Positions 22,882-35,238 of a stretch of 64,000 nucleotides of DNA are shown here, in pieces (the stretch's first letter is position 1; every line of letters begins with the position of its first letter). A model generated the notes under the pieces. The model made no database searches. It was not told the origin of the DNA and was given only the letters and a program-made list of their open reading frames with translations. A program made the translations under genes and the position numbers. The stretch is from assembly GCF_000512585.2 (NCBI RefSeq), contig NC_089248.1, positions 124,001-188,000 of the forward strand, read 5' to 3'. The DNA is from Kwoniella bestiolae CBS 10118. Taxonomy: Eukaryota; Basidiomycota; Tremellomycetes; Tremellales; Cryptococcaceae.

Positions 22882-25800
22882 TCAGTCATGTACCACCCTC
22901 CCCGAACGTTGTTGGAAATAATCATCCTCCTCTTCCGGTTCTTCGCCGACTGGATGTCCAGACCAACGATTATCAGTTTCATTGCTGCAAAAGGCTCATA
23001 CGGAAAAAAGGTATACTCACCAAACTGCAACGGCTCCCCATGCTTATACCTCGCCGGACTAGGTTCCCTCCCAGGAGTCAAATCGAAGATCAATCCTTTT
23101 TCAGGCGGTTCCAACCCATCTTCAAGGGAATCATCAAATCTCGAATCAGACTCTCCACTATCTCTCCTTCTCTTTCTTCTTTCCCCATCTTCCTCATGAT
23201 CATACGGTTCCAAGTTATCCCCCGTGGAATCCCGATTATACTGATCCACAATCCCATGGATGGTATCCCTCGTATCTCTATGGCTCCGTCTGGGGATCGG
23301 AGCGAGTAGCTCTGGTCCCTCGTCCTCTTGTGCATGGGGATTGGGTAGATGTTCACCCTCTTCCTCTGAATGACTAAAGTTCTGAGAAGTAGGCGAAACA
23401 GGTTCGAACCCCTCTCCCAGATCCTGATCCTCTTCATCTGACGGCACGGCTTTTCTCCTTATTGACCTTTGTCTTTCTGGGGGTCCTGCCCTGGGCGTAG
23501 AGGCTTCTTCGCTTGATCTCTCTTGAGGTGGGGTATGTTGGTCAGGTAAAGGTGACGGATGTCTCGCAGGTGGATGGGGAGAGACGGGTAATCCCATGTT
23601 ACCTCTATCACCATGTGGGATAGGAGGTAAGGCATCCTGCCTATCCATCCTTCTCGCTCCATTCGCCACGAGTATATCTACGAGAATCAACGATACAAAA
23701 ACGATCAGCTGGCTCTCAATACCCCACCATAAAGCAAGACACGTGTGAGTGAGCTAAGCTTGACTCACCCATCCACTTCTCCTCATCCTTTTTTTTCCCA
23801 TTAACCCCATCTTTCGGACTAGGTTCCGAACTACTAACCCCACTAGCAGAGTGGAGCTCAAACTCCACATCCTGCTCTTTCTGATTTTTCTTCTCCCTCC
23901 TACTAAACTTCTCTTTCGTCGGACTATGGTTCTCTTTGCTCTCATTAGACTTTACTCTTCTCATCGTCTTCTTGCCCGAACCAAGGAATAACCCCTTCGT
24001 GTCGTTTAATTTGGGATCATCGTTCTTCTCACTACTTGATCTGGTCCTTCGAATAGGTCTAGGTTTCTCAGGTGAGACGGGTGTATTCGTGTCGTTGGAC
24101 ATGTGCCATACGGAGGTGTGAGGTTGGTCTGACGCGCTCTTCGTCAAGGTAACTTTCTTAGGTTGTTCGCGATGTAATAACATTCTATCGAAATCTTCGT
24201 CTCCCCACCCTTGGCCCAATCGGGATCTGACAGTATCAGACTGGACCATCTGATTGCGTTTCTTGCTTTTTGGTGTGAATAGACCGAACGCCGATTTCTT
24301 CTGAGCAGGTGTGAGCAGTGCTTGTTGGTATTCCTGACACCACGACCAATCAGCTATACCTATGCCACAGACGCAAAAGGACTTATGAGTTGAGCTGTAC
24401 TTACCGGTGGAACCCTCTCTTCAAATAGGAAATACAACTCAGATTTCCTGGGATCGCCAAGCGGATCATTATCCTGTGTTCTGGGATCTATCCTAGAAGG
24501 TTTCGCCTTGTACTCGATCTACCAGCCTCACCGCTCATCAGCTGTTAAGTCTTGCTACGAATGACGTATCAGCTCACCAAAGCCCAATTCGCCTCTCTGA
24601 AAGTCAATTCCTCCCTATCCATCCATCCTCCACCCACAATCAAATCAGCCCAACAGTCCACGAATGCCACTTCCACGTGAATCCGACCTTTATCATCCAC
24701 CCTCGCATTCGGATCTGGAAATGCGTTGACTCCAAGTCGAGGCGTTGTATCATAATTGAATGGTATAGAATCTTTCTGCGATTTATGTAATCTCCTTCGT
24801 AACTCGTCTCGCTCTTTAGGCCAATCTGTAATCTCTTTTTCGATCGTTGCTGAGAAGGTTAGTGAGACATCTAATAGTGGGTCGGTACGATTAAACCCTC
24901 CCGAGGGAGAGGCAAACTCTGACCAATCCATTGTACGTCTTCTTTCTGCTATGCTCTGTGACAATTCCAATATTTATGTAAAAATCAGTATGTCTCCTCA
25001 ATAAACAATGGTAGTATAAGAAAGGCTTACCATCTTCGCGCTTTCAGTCAAATCAAACTGCAACCTATTCCTTATATCACCCTTCCCATCTTTGGTGATC
25101 CCAAGCGAGGGCGCATCAAACCCCCCTTCCTCAAACATACTCCACTCTTTACCTGCCAGACTCGACCACCTCCCTTCCTCATTATTATCGTCCTCTATCG
25201 TCGCCAGCCTGCCCTTCCTACTTCGTTGCGTCTGATTCCTACTCAGTCCCCCATCCAGGGAAGGTTTAGTGGCACTCCCATAAGACATCGGTCTATCCCC
25301 GCCAATCGAGGAGGAAGGTAATGGAAGGTTCTCCTTGACTACCATTCTGCGTCGAAAGGAGGCAGAGAACTTCGGTCGGCTCATCTCCCCTCGTCGAGAT
25401 TTCCAGGTGACCCTATCCCATGCGTCCCACTTATCTCCTATGGGCAGATCATTGACCCATAACTCAGCTTGACACACCAGATCTTTCGAATATGCCCTGA
25501 CCGTCCTACTCGCTCGTTCACAGCGCACTACTCTGGCTCCCTTCCTTGGTCCACCGCGAGCGAGATCGCCATCAGAAGCTACCATCGCTGGATAGCCTGT
25601 CACCCACTCTTTCAACCTGAATGGCAGGTCTGCCAGACCCAACGAGCCCTTTGCGCTGGTCGATCGTATATAAGCCAGAAGGAGATGCTCGGTGGCGGAC
25701 GCAGCTCGGACGTAGTGGGAATGAGCCTGCATAGCTGTTGATGAGGTGGGTATGTCGAATAGCAATGGAGCGAAGAGAGAAGATAAAGCGTGAGGCGTCA

Positions 25801-26928
25801 AGCCGGATAAGTGGGAATGAGCTGCGAAACGAGATAAGAGGTGGAAAAGTGGCGTTATGATGAGATTGTATACTTCATTGGGCAGTATGAGAGCGAGGAA
25901 TGGGAATGCGTCGGTTGGATAACCAGCAGCTGAAGGAAATGGGAGGCATCAGTCAGCTTCTTGTGCTACAGTCAGACAAAGACAAGCCAGCTGATCTCAC
26001 CTCTCTCCCTCCCTCTCCACTCTTCGTATGCTTCCCATTCTAATACACCATGGCAGATCTCTTTCACGCCTTCTTTGATCCGGGTGATCCGACTGAGAGA
26101 CCAACGGAGTAACCACGCTAATTCGTGTTCTTTCGCGAATTTTACATCTTGCTTGAGAGTCTCGTACTTGGTTCTCGAATTTGATCTTTCAAGTCACCAA
26201 ATCAGCTGCGTGACTTTTATCTGTATACATATGACTCACGTCAAAGTATCCAGATAGGCTTGAATAAGCATTTTGGTTCTAGTCTGACTCAACTCTAAAG
26301 CTTGATTGGAAAATAGCATGGGTGTGGTCAAGCCTGAGTGCGGCATCAGCTCATCTCGTCTCTGTCATTGGACTTAATCGAGCAGCTGACTTACCTCTCC
26401 TTATCAACTCCCTGCTGACCAAATCCAACACCCTGCCGACCTCGTTCAACCCGAGGGTGACCCTGCTACCCACTCCACCAAGGAACCCATACTGCCTTAA
26501 ACCAGTAACTTCATCAGAATGATATGAGAACGAGTCGACAGAGTTATTCGAGGTGGTATGAGGGGTGATGTGGGTAGGTAAGAATGTGTGCTTGGGTGGT
26601 AAGAGGGGAGGACTTCCTTCGGGTGAATGGGGCGGAGTCAATGGTTGTTGTTGTTGGCTGGGCCTATTCGGGAGTGTCCTAAATACGAACACAAGACCTT
26701 CAGTATGAGCAAGAGTGCTTGCAACAATAATAATGAGGGGAGGTTTCGAGCTCACTTTGATACGTTTCCTGGTATGGTGCCAAACTCCCCTACACCGGTT
26801 TGATACCCCCTTGCACTACTTACTGTCGCTCCTCGTGGAGGGGTCGCGAGGGGACCTGATACGGGTGGTGTGGGTGGGAGTTTACCTTTCTTGGGGGTCG
26901 AAGCTGAACGAGAGAATATTGATGGCAT
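22882..26928 (-). CDS. Msb1/Mug8 domain protein (polarity/cell-wall signalling)
   Basis: Fungal family around yeast Msb1 and S. pombe Mug8, linked to Cdc42/Rho1 polarity; the conserved region has a RhoGAP-like fold. Ten exons: 26756-26928, 26395-26678, 26240-26333, 26001-26185, 25031-25929, 24578-24955, 24405-24518, 23769-24333, 23021-23677, 22882-22949; 1138 residues. The conserved part is about residues 40-480, with EVTGLRQYGFLGGVGSRVTL, AFPFLALILPNEVYNLII, and HALSSLFAPLLFDIP (GAP-like helix). A second conserved block, VEVAFVDCWADLIVGGGW, lies near 650. The rest is a long Ser/Pro/Glu-rich, probably disordered tail with basic patches. Two acceptors (before 26185 and 25929) were fixed by frame. 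Family is well supported, biochemical role is not. Confidence 0.82.
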
Positions 26929-28366
26929 TTTGGGTTGACCTCGTATGAGTCGACGCTGGTTGTGAACCTGGTCGGAGTGTTACTATATGTCACCTGCTGT
27001 TCTAGTCTGGTAAGATGCTTCTATGAGGGGATAAACCATTCAATAGGAGGGTGGACGACTTGAGATATGATATGGTGGATGTGGAGTGACCGGGTTGTCT
27101 CGATGTCGATATGGCGATGATGATTTGCTGTCACTCGGTAACGAAGGGGGGTAAAGGAGTGTCTTGTGGTGGGTGATGGTAGTCTTTTGTCGTGATGAGC
27201 TTCACTGTTCTGGTGGCGAATGGTGTGAGTGTGTGGGTGTATACAAGTCTTCGATCAGTCTATGTTCGATGTTGAGAGGATGGTAAGGTCGTGTTCTATT
27301 CTGGTGATATAGATAGACGTTGTCAAGGATAAGGATGGTAAAGTGAAAGAGTGAGGATGACAGTATGATGGTATATGGAACAAGTAAAGGAGTGAGACAG
27401 TGAGACATGTAGTCAAAGGACTCTAAACAGTATACTATAGAGCGATCAGTGCGAGGGATGGATGGATGATGGTGGTGGTGATCAGTGCGTTGGCAATGAA
27501 TGGCACTCACGCTCGGATCGTCAATTACAAGTTGTATAAAGGTAAGGTGACTAGCTCAGTTGATTAGTCGATTACTTTATCAAGCATAGCATAGTATAGC
27601 ATAGTATAGCATCCCATCCCATCCCACTTTCTACAGGACTACCTACCCTTATCGCTCTCCATCCCTTCCCTACCAATGGATACACATGATCATCGTAGAG
27701 ATCTCACTCATCCTCCTACCTCGCTCTTCATGATTCAACCAATACACTCCGGTTCCAGAACCTATCTTAGGTATACCGTACCTTATCGAAACCTTGTAAA
27801 AGCTGTTGGTGTTTCATCTTCAAGATCATTGCACTGATACGTCGTACTGTCAACTGTCGAGTGTCAAGGGACAATAACATAATGTACATGTAGAAAGGGG
27901 GTGAAGAGGAGTGTTTCACATCCACCTTGAAAATGGTTAATGTTCAAGCTCAACATCAAGACGCGTCGGAATGTGGTACAGTTGGACCGATCAAAGGCCG
28001 ATGGAAACATGTTAAAACGAGGTATACAAAGTACCCGTTGGAACGTGTGAGTGAATACAACCACCGTACCTTGATTAGCGATTATTGCTGATTACTGATT
28101 ACACTGATTAGTGATTGCTCATATTTGTTTACAAATAAACGTAATGCCGTCCATTAAACCCTGAATACCGTATATAGAGTCTCACACCGCCTGACGGCCC
28201 CCGCAGATCTCACTTTGGATTAGACACAAACATCCACCATAGACCATCTCATAGGTAGTCACTTCCATTTCATTCTCATCTCATCTTCATCCATGAGGGA
28301 TCAGCGACCTTAGTTAAATACACCCACTGAATAGAGTGGACATCACAGCCCGCCAAAAATACCACC
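26929..28366. other. long divergent intergenic region
   Basis: About 1.4 kb between the Msb1-like gene (-) and the DUF2985-like gene (+). Holds an AGCATAGCATAGTATAGC short tandem repeat followed by CCCATCCCATCCCA (about 27583-27630). The short ORFs present have no recognisable content. Unusually large for this genome, so complex regulation of one or both genes is possible. Confidence 0.5.
27583..27630. repeat. microsatellite (AGCATAGTAT / CATCC units)
   Basis: Direct reading shows tandem copies of catag/tatag units followed by three catcc units. Confidence 0.75.
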
Positions 28367-31300
28367 ATGTCATCCTCACAGCACTCTTCATCAGAAGATC
28401 CAATCCTACCGCTTCACTCAACCCCATCGCAACCTTCCCCCTCCTCATCTAGACAGACTCAAACTCAGGACGATCTACCCTCATCTACCTCGAATGATCA
28501 AGCAGGGCCATCCACGGATACGCATCCATTGCAACAAACAACTTCGACCGAGCCATCCAACCCGCCCTCACCTGCGCCCGCCAACGGTCCTCAAGCACGT
28601 ACAAGAACAGGCCGACGTAGACAAGTGACGATACTACCGCCCATCACCACTTCCGCTCTGGGAGACTGGAGTACATCCCATCCACCAGCACCAGCTTCTC
28701 AGGGGAGGAGACGAGCTCACACAGTCGGAGTCAGCTTTAGACCCTCGACCAGACCCAGATTACCTTCAGATTTTGTCAATGACACCAACAACGCAGAAGT
28801 AGAAGATGAGAGGTCGGATAGGCTAGCTCCCCTCAACTCGATTTGGAGCGGGTCCAATACTAATCCCACTCCTGGTGAATTGGAGGCTGGTCTGCCAGAA
28901 GAGACAACTCAGAAGAGGATGAGATCCGCTTCGAACGCTAGTAGACGGAGTACCACGTCGATAGGCAGGAGAAGTAGGAGGTCGAGTACCCCTGTGGAGT
29001 TTGATCTGGCAACTCAGCATACTAATGGGGAAGAGGTACATCAATTGGATGATGAGATGGTGGGGTTGTTGGATTGTATCGATCCTCATGTATCTACTGG
29101 TAAGTGTGCCGTACTGAACCCATACTCTGACTCTTGATCCTGCTTCCCGATATATCTTGCAATTTGCGCATATTACCCAGAAGTAGAACTTACGCTGTCG
29201 AACACTCGTAACAAGACCCTGCTGACTCTCTGGGTTTTTCATATAGTTAATCACCTTCAGAATATGACCAACTCAGTCCTAGTACCGCACATACCTCAAC
29301 TGTGGAAACGACGGCCAGAGGTGCAACTACCCCATACACCCAGTGATGACTCCCTGACGTGAGTGATGGACTGAGTTTCTCCCTCCTCATCCATGACCAT
29401 TTCACAAGTTCAATTACACTTGCCTATTCAGGACACTTCGGTGAATCAAGCTGACTCTAAGCGTTATAGATCAATGAACAAACCCTTCCTTGAACCATCT
29501 TCCACCGGCCAACGTCAACGATCCAATACCACCCGTTCACGCAAAGGCTCCATCTCGCGCTTCCTCCCCGGGGCAGGTCGAACTTCCTCTCCTCCCGAGT
29601 TGGTTCAACCTAAGCAACCCTCAGATCAATGGGGTAATGCTCAACCTATCCCCATCCCAGAGATCGACGAGCCCACCTCACCGATCGACCAAGACCAGGT
29701 CCAAGATGATACCTCTACTTCTCCGCAACTGCCTCTCATTCGAGCATCGCCCAAGACAATTCAACGAGAAGAGTTCGAAGATGATATAGAAGATATCAAG
29801 GAGGACCATCAACTTGATAAACATGTTAAACATATTTTGAGATCTTCGAAACGGGCAAAGATCAGGAGAGGTTTGGCGGGGTTATGGACTTTCGTCAAGA
29901 CTCCTATGGGATTTATCACTGCCGTTTATGGGTTTTTGGTGGCCTTCTGGGGAGCGGGGATTGTCTTGTTCTTGTTGGGGTGGATACCTACTAGTAGTAA
30001 ATATAGGCAGGATGTTTGGGTCGGTGAGTTTGATTTCTGCTGAGGTTTGAGGTTCACCGTCAACCTAGGAGTGTTGGGGAAAACACGAAGTTATAATCCC
30101 CGCATTAGATATCGAATTGATTTTTGGCGACACTACTAATCTATTTGGATGTATCTCGCAGAAATCTGCTCTCAGGTCGAAAATGGTTTATTCACCGTAA
30201 CGGGTGTAGGTCTGATCCCATGGAGAGTTATAGATACTTATCGTAAGTCTCCGCAACACTTCTTTTTCAGATATCCTTCAAGAGCTGACATGGACGTGAA
30301 TTGTCATACAGGTATGTCAGTCATATGGACGTTGAAGAACCGAGATTCGCGTCTGAGGAAGAAGCAAGGTTTACCACCTATAGAGGATGAAAATGATCTA
30401 CCTGATCCGGAACTGATCAAAGATTATGTATTTGTGGGTGTCTTCTACAAGACAAATCTCTTTTTTATCTGTTCGACGATATCTCATCTCGCCAGATCTA
30501 TTCTGATATATACGCACTATTGCTTACTCTGTGCGAACACAGGTACTATCCGAGAAAGATCAAAAGAACTTGCGATACCAGCAAGAGAAATTTGCGGTCT
30601 CGCAAACTTGGTATAGAGCTCATGCGACGGCGACGCATAAGGCTTTTCCCATGAAGTTTGCTTTGTGGAATACGATTGTGAGTAATACGACCATATAAGT
30701 ATGTCTGATCGAAGAGTATCACTAACTCTTGTGTTATTCTGGTATTAGTTGATGGATGGGAATTCGTTCTTCCAATGGTGAGTAATTCTTGGACATTATG
30801 TTATGATCGGGAGTCAAGCTGACCTGATATGATCTGATGCTGGTTATTCAGCTTATTATGGTAAGCTACTATTAATCAAATTAGCCGAGCGATGTACCGC
30901 AGCTGATATCTTGTTTGACCTGTAGTGGTTGTATGTGGGGAATGAGTGAGTATCTGTTTCACTCACTACAATGGAGTGTGGATGTAGCTGACCAATATCT
31001 TGACATGTGATAGACTGGCACAAAAGACCAGCATGGACTACCGGTTGTTTGATCCCATTATCGTTTTTATGTGGTATTGGGTGAGTGATTCTCTACTCTG
31101 TTACTTTGTGATATTTCAACATCATCATGACCTTCGATATTAAACCTTCTATCATTTCATCTCATCTCATCTGAGCTGACCTAATTTACCGTCGTAGAGC
31201 CGCCGTCCTAATCTGGCAAGGATCCGCGCGAACCAAAAAATCCGCCCTGGTCTCTAAAAAACTTCGCGACGCCCTAAACGTCCCAATCGCAATCGGTATA

Positions 31301-31651
31301 CCCCGTTCAGTCGACGGCACAGTGTTAGTGCCCAATACGAATTCCGCAAAAGCTACGGACATTCCTCTGCATAAGACGGAAAGTCCCAATAAACCTGGAG
31401 CGAAGACTTCAGGAGGGGGACGAAGGACGACAATTACTTTTGGATCTACCAACAATGACGATAAGGCGACGAATGGAGGGGATGGGGAGGAGGGACAGAA
31501 TAGGGGAAGGGGCGTGACGTTGGCTGTTACGCCTCAGTGGAAGGAGGGGGACGGGGCGATGGATTTTGGGTTGGGGAAAGTCGTTGGTGCGCGGAATGGC
31601 GAGAGGAATGAGAAGGATGGGAATGAGGAGATAGGTATGAAGGAGGTTTAG
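28367..31651 (+). CDS. DUF2985-like fungal integral membrane protein
   Basis: Predicted multi-pass membrane protein of unknown function, 771 residues. Eleven exons: 28367-29099, 29247-29358, 29470-30023, 30162-30242, 30312-30433, 30543-30677, 30749-30777, 30852-30860 (9 nt), 30926-30945 (20 nt), 31014-31080, 31198-31651. The N-terminal half is Ser/Pro/Thr-rich and basic (disordered cytosolic). Membrane part: GFITAVYGFLVAFWGAGIVLFLLGW, the conserved EICSQVENGLFTVTGVGLIPWR, and near the C terminus CLLCGCMWGMNWHKRP followed by PLSFLCGIGAAVLIWQ. The CLLCGCMWGMNW segment is assembled from four consecutive tiny exons. The C-terminal tail is Gly/Asp/Asn-rich. Family assignment rests on the CSQxxNGLFTVTGxGLIPWR block remembered for DUF2985. 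Confidence 0.75.
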
Positions 31652-31673
31652 TCTATTTTGGATCGTTCAGAAT

Positions 31674-31811
31674 AACATGATTCGACCAGAGACGAGATTA
31701 TACCTGTAACGAGAATCGCCACCATACAAATCGCAGGCCACGTGTGGAAGAATAGGGCTACGGTGGCAGTTCTCGTTTCAGGTGCAATCTCGTTTCCGGT
31801 CGGATCATGTT
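31674..31811. repeat. imperfect inverted repeat (50-bp arms, 38-bp loop)
   Basis: Left arm 31674-31723 and right arm 31762-31811 are reverse complements at about 42 of 50 positions, with no gaps. The loop (31724-31761) contains CACGTG at 31739-31744. It starts about 22 bases after the stop codon of the DUF2985-like gene, so it would fold as a long hairpin in the 3' UTR. It could be a MITE remnant or an RNA-level regulatory/terminator structure. No target-site duplication was recognised. Confidence 0.75.
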
Positions 31812-32353
31812 ACAGTTTGTTGGTCTGTGGGTTGTTAAGGAGGATTGCTGTTGATGGTGGACAGTTTTGATAGTGTGATTGTGGTTGCGATGATTACCTT
31901 GGTTGTATTGTTTGGAAGAACCGATGTTATAATGATGATAAGTCTCGCAATGCAGCAGTATCAGCCGGGGTATGTGGATCAGTTCGTCCTTCCCGAATTC
32001 CCCTTGTACGGTATCAACATTGGATTTCGTTTGCGGTAGATTATGACGGTCATATATAAAGTACATTACAATTCCACGAAGCACATAGATAAGTCCACTC
32101 ATATTGTTTGCAAGAGTGGGTTAGAACTCGCGAAGATGGATACAGTATGCGATGGTATAAATTTATGCTTTATCTTAAGCAATCCGTATACATGTACATG
32201 AACCCAGTTGGGATATGTGTCGTCAACATGCATTGGCAAAACGAGAATGCAGGTACCTAAAGAAACGACAAGCCAGGCATGTCTCTGGTAAACCTGATAC
32301 GTTTATAGTAACAGGTATACGCATGGCACACATCGACTCCAGAATTAGAGCGA
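31812..32353. other. intergenic, 3' of orphan ORF
   Basis: AT-rich, no supportable gene. Short ORFs on both strands lack any recognisable content. Confidence 0.4.
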
Positions 32354-32998
32354 TTATTTCGACACAGGAAAGAACAAGATCTTTCCGGTGTTTTCATAAT
32401 CATCCATGATAAGGTGTTGGTCTTTCCCTTGACTCTGAACGTAAAGTTTTGTCCCCGCGTATATCTTTCCTAGCCTCCTGTTGCAGGCCGCCACGCCGCT
32501 CGCTGCGTCCAGCTCACGCTGAACAGCATTGACCGTGTCCTGGATTTGGCAGTCCCACACAGATTCCCGTTGTTGGAAATGCGCCGTATGACCTGCGAAA
32601 TTTAGGTGAAAACAATCATGAAACCTTCCAGTCTCGTCATTACGACGGTCAACACTGATACATGTGTTATCTCCCGGTGCCGTCGCCGAGCTGATCCTCT
32701 TGAGTTCGCGGGTCATTTCCAAGTCTGACCATCCTTTGGATGACTCATTGAATCTTGCCTTGACTGCCGACCTCACCCCCAGGAGGTAAGAACGAACGGG
32801 TCTGGAAGCGGCCCTTTGTACCAGCGCTACCGAAGATTTATCACCTTTGAATCGCCGGACCTCCCTCGCTCCTACCAGGTAGGAGAGGCTGACGCAAGCC
32901 CCTTTCGATCCTGTCGCGACTTGATCGTCCCAGGTGGTGGCTGCATCGTTGCCGATCGACTTGGTGTTATTATTGGTCGAGATGTCGAGTGTCGCCAT
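32354..32998 (-). CDS. hypothetical protein, apparent orphan
   Basis: Continuous ORF of 214 residues starting MATLDISTNN and ending FPVSK; I do not recognise it. No signal peptide or membrane segment is apparent; it is mixed charged with four Cys. The interval from about 32580 to 32615 on the minus strand contains a possible very short in-frame intron (GTTTCAT...TTCGCAG), so the real product may be slightly shorter. The gene stands alone in a gene-poor stretch. It may be a young or lineage-specific gene; a chance ORF cannot be excluded, although 215 stop-free codons is long for chance. Confidence 0.45.
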   Translation of the reverse strand: MATLDISTNNNTKSIGNDAATTWDDQVATGSKGACVSLSYLVGAREVRRFKGDKSSVALVQRAASRPVRSYLLGVRSAVKARFNESSKGWSDLEMTRELKRISSATAPGDNTCISVDRRNDETGRFHDCFHLNFAGHTAHFQQRESVWDCQIQDTVNAVQRELDAASGVAACNRRLGKIYAGTKLYVQSQGKDQHLIMDDYENTGKILFFPVSK

Positions 32999-34715
32999 GG
33001 TCTCAGTGTGAGATACTAGTATTGTAACTTATTCGGATGACTTTTGATCTATAACTATTCAAAACCCTGGAGTGGCAAACATCTTTGGTGGGGATTGGGG
33101 AGGGACTTATATGTGCTGGGCGTACCTTGACTTGTGTAATCGAGACAGACCGCTCCTTTCAGAGAACTTGGTGTACTGTAAGAAAGAGGACTGACGACTG
33201 AATGCCGCATATGCATATGCTAGTGACAGTACGAGGTCGAGGCTTCTTGATGACCGGTTGTGCTAAGCTCTTTCTACTCCTTTTACTTCTGTGCGTATGT
33301 ACCTTATGCTTCATCCTCTCGAAATGTTTTCTGACTCTAGGAAACGTCATCGTATAGAGACGGGCTCGCGCCGAGGATCGACGAGTCCAGACCAAGGTGG
33401 GGCAGAAGAATGGATGCAGTATGTACACCTCACAAGAAGTTTAAACCTGCTTTCTTCTGTACTGGACGAAAGAGCTCATCTACACATAGCGATCAGGAAG
33501 ATGATGAGGGAGAGGCGGGATCATGGGAGAAGCAAAAGTCTACATCCCTTGTCACGAGGGTTTCTTTTTGTTGCTCCCTTTCGTTGAGCACGCGCCGATG
33601 TATCTTCGTATCCAGCTGCCACAGGAATTCTAGGTGAGAAGCGTGTCAACAAGCTTCAACGTGCAAGCGTCCAGTCGAGTCGAGACTCGATGGCCTTAGT
33701 GCATGTATGTTCGTGTAAAGGAAGGAAGAAGCATGCATCGCTACTGGATCCTTCGCAAAGTCGACACTGGCTTGTGCTGTGCAGTGTCATGCTAGCAGAA
33801 ATGACGTATGTTTTCTGCACATCCTTCTCAATAGAAGATTTTAAGCCCGTAGACTCTCCCTCTTTTGTCACCAGCACATCTTTGTCTGGACGTCATAGTA
33901 TACATCCCTTCTTCTCTCCGCTACTTACGTGGAGGTCTCAGCGTATCAGCATGTCTTCCTACCTCTTTTGTTGGACGTGTTAGTCTGACATCGATGAGTC
34001 AGGTCCTTGACTGTCAGTGGCGTCGACCTCATCCAAAATTGAATCTCATGGTACAGAATACGAGCGTGCTGCTATCATCGGCTTACTGCGGTGGACTAAA
34101 TCAGTCATACCGGGACATTAATGTTGTTTCCCTCGATTTCGGTGAAGCAAATTCAACAAGGATTGATCAATCGAACACACTGCAGAATCCAGGCAGAAAT
34201 CCTTCTTTGCCCCTTTGGGCAACTTCTTGAAGGGGCGCAGTGTAACTGTATCGTGTGATCAACGACCTTGTTTGCGGATCCCGCTCACCTAGAATGCGAA
34301 GTTCAATCAATCTGTGGGTAACTTGGTGCAAGATCAAGATCATTCCTCTTGAAAATAGGTCCCTGTTCTTTTGTAGGTCCACAGACACGCAATCAATAGA
34401 ATGGAATACCCATCGAAGTGAGAAGCTCCTAAAGCTTCTTAAACGAGCTTCTTCTGGTTCTTGTGTGATTCGACCTGAGAAGCGCATTCGTTCTGATAAC
34501 ATGTTTCGGTCCCTTGGTCTTACCACAATTATTGTGGGAACAGGGTGTGAGAGTGCATCATTGCCAGGCTATAAGAGCTCAAAGCTCCCTGCGGGATGGT
34601 ATTGCCTGAAAATCATCTCCCTCTTCACTAGATTAGACGATGACTTACTCATCCGCGTTCTTAGCTTTCATCCACCCAACATTACAGCACATCACGGGAC
34701 GTACAGTTTCAAACA
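32999..34715. other. 1.7-kb stretch without a recognisable gene
   Basis: Many short ORFs on both strands (up to about 150 codons, e.g. 34255-34719) but none with recognisable domains or consistent splice-joined neighbours. Composition lacks the codon bias and intron spacing of the surrounding genes. It may hold a degraded gene or non-coding transcripts. Confidence 0.45.
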
Positions 34716-35238
34716 ATGAGTAATCCCAACAATAACAACAACCCGCCTGCTCAACCTTTCTCTTCAGGCTTGATTGCCACTTGGCCAGGGATGACCTTCC
34801 CCAAACATCTCCCACCCTTACCTGGAGAACGCCCGATGTTCCCATACGGCATCACCGCAGAGATGCTTGCGAACCTTCCTCATCCCGACTCCGGGACTGG
34901 GTATTCCTCCAATCCCCCAGCTCCAGCCCCAGGCGAAGTTAGCGCTAGCGCTGGACAATTCCAATACCAACCTCCCCCAAACGTTCGGTTATAATGCGCC
35001 ACCCCCTTCTCAAGTACAACCCAACCCCACAGCTCAACCGATGTCCATGTCCAACCCTTCCTTTCCAACGGGTCCTCAATCGGGCTTTCCCTCTGCACCT
35101 CCCGCAGGATACCCCTATGCTTCTCCTCCTCCAGGATGGGGGCCCCAAGTCCCTCCCCCAGACCCGGGAAGTAACTTTCCATATCCATTTCCGTACCCAC
35201 CCTCCTCTTTTCAGCCCCCTTTCTACCGGCCTGGATGA
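34716..35238 (+). pseudogene. proline-rich ORF broken by a single-base frameshift
   Basis: Two overlapping frames carry one continuous low-complexity protein. The first starts MSNPNNNNNPPAQPF at 34716 and stops at 34992. The other frame carries PPPSQVQPNPTAQPMSM onward to the stop at 35238. The switch lies near a CCCCC run (about 34974-34979): one extra base there breaks frame, with no GT-AG intron available to repair it. The product would be about 174 residues, rich in Pro, Asn, Ser, Gly and Tyr, ending FYRPG. Explanations are a sequencing/assembly error in the homopolymer, a recent pseudogene, or +1 ribosomal frameshifting. Confidence 0.5.

Noticed and set aside
23400..23412. ggttcgaacccc resembling a tRNA B box
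   Set aside because: It lies inside the coding sequence of the Msb1-like gene and has no A box or cloverleaf around it.
27545..27580. tRNA-like A box (tgactagctcagttgattag)
   Set aside because: No B box (GGTTCGANTCC) or acceptor-stem pairing follows; the downstream sequence is a microsatellite.
33000..34715. Retrotransposon or DNA transposon remnant
   Set aside because: No reverse transcriptase, integrase or transposase motif and no terminal repeats could be seen in any frame.
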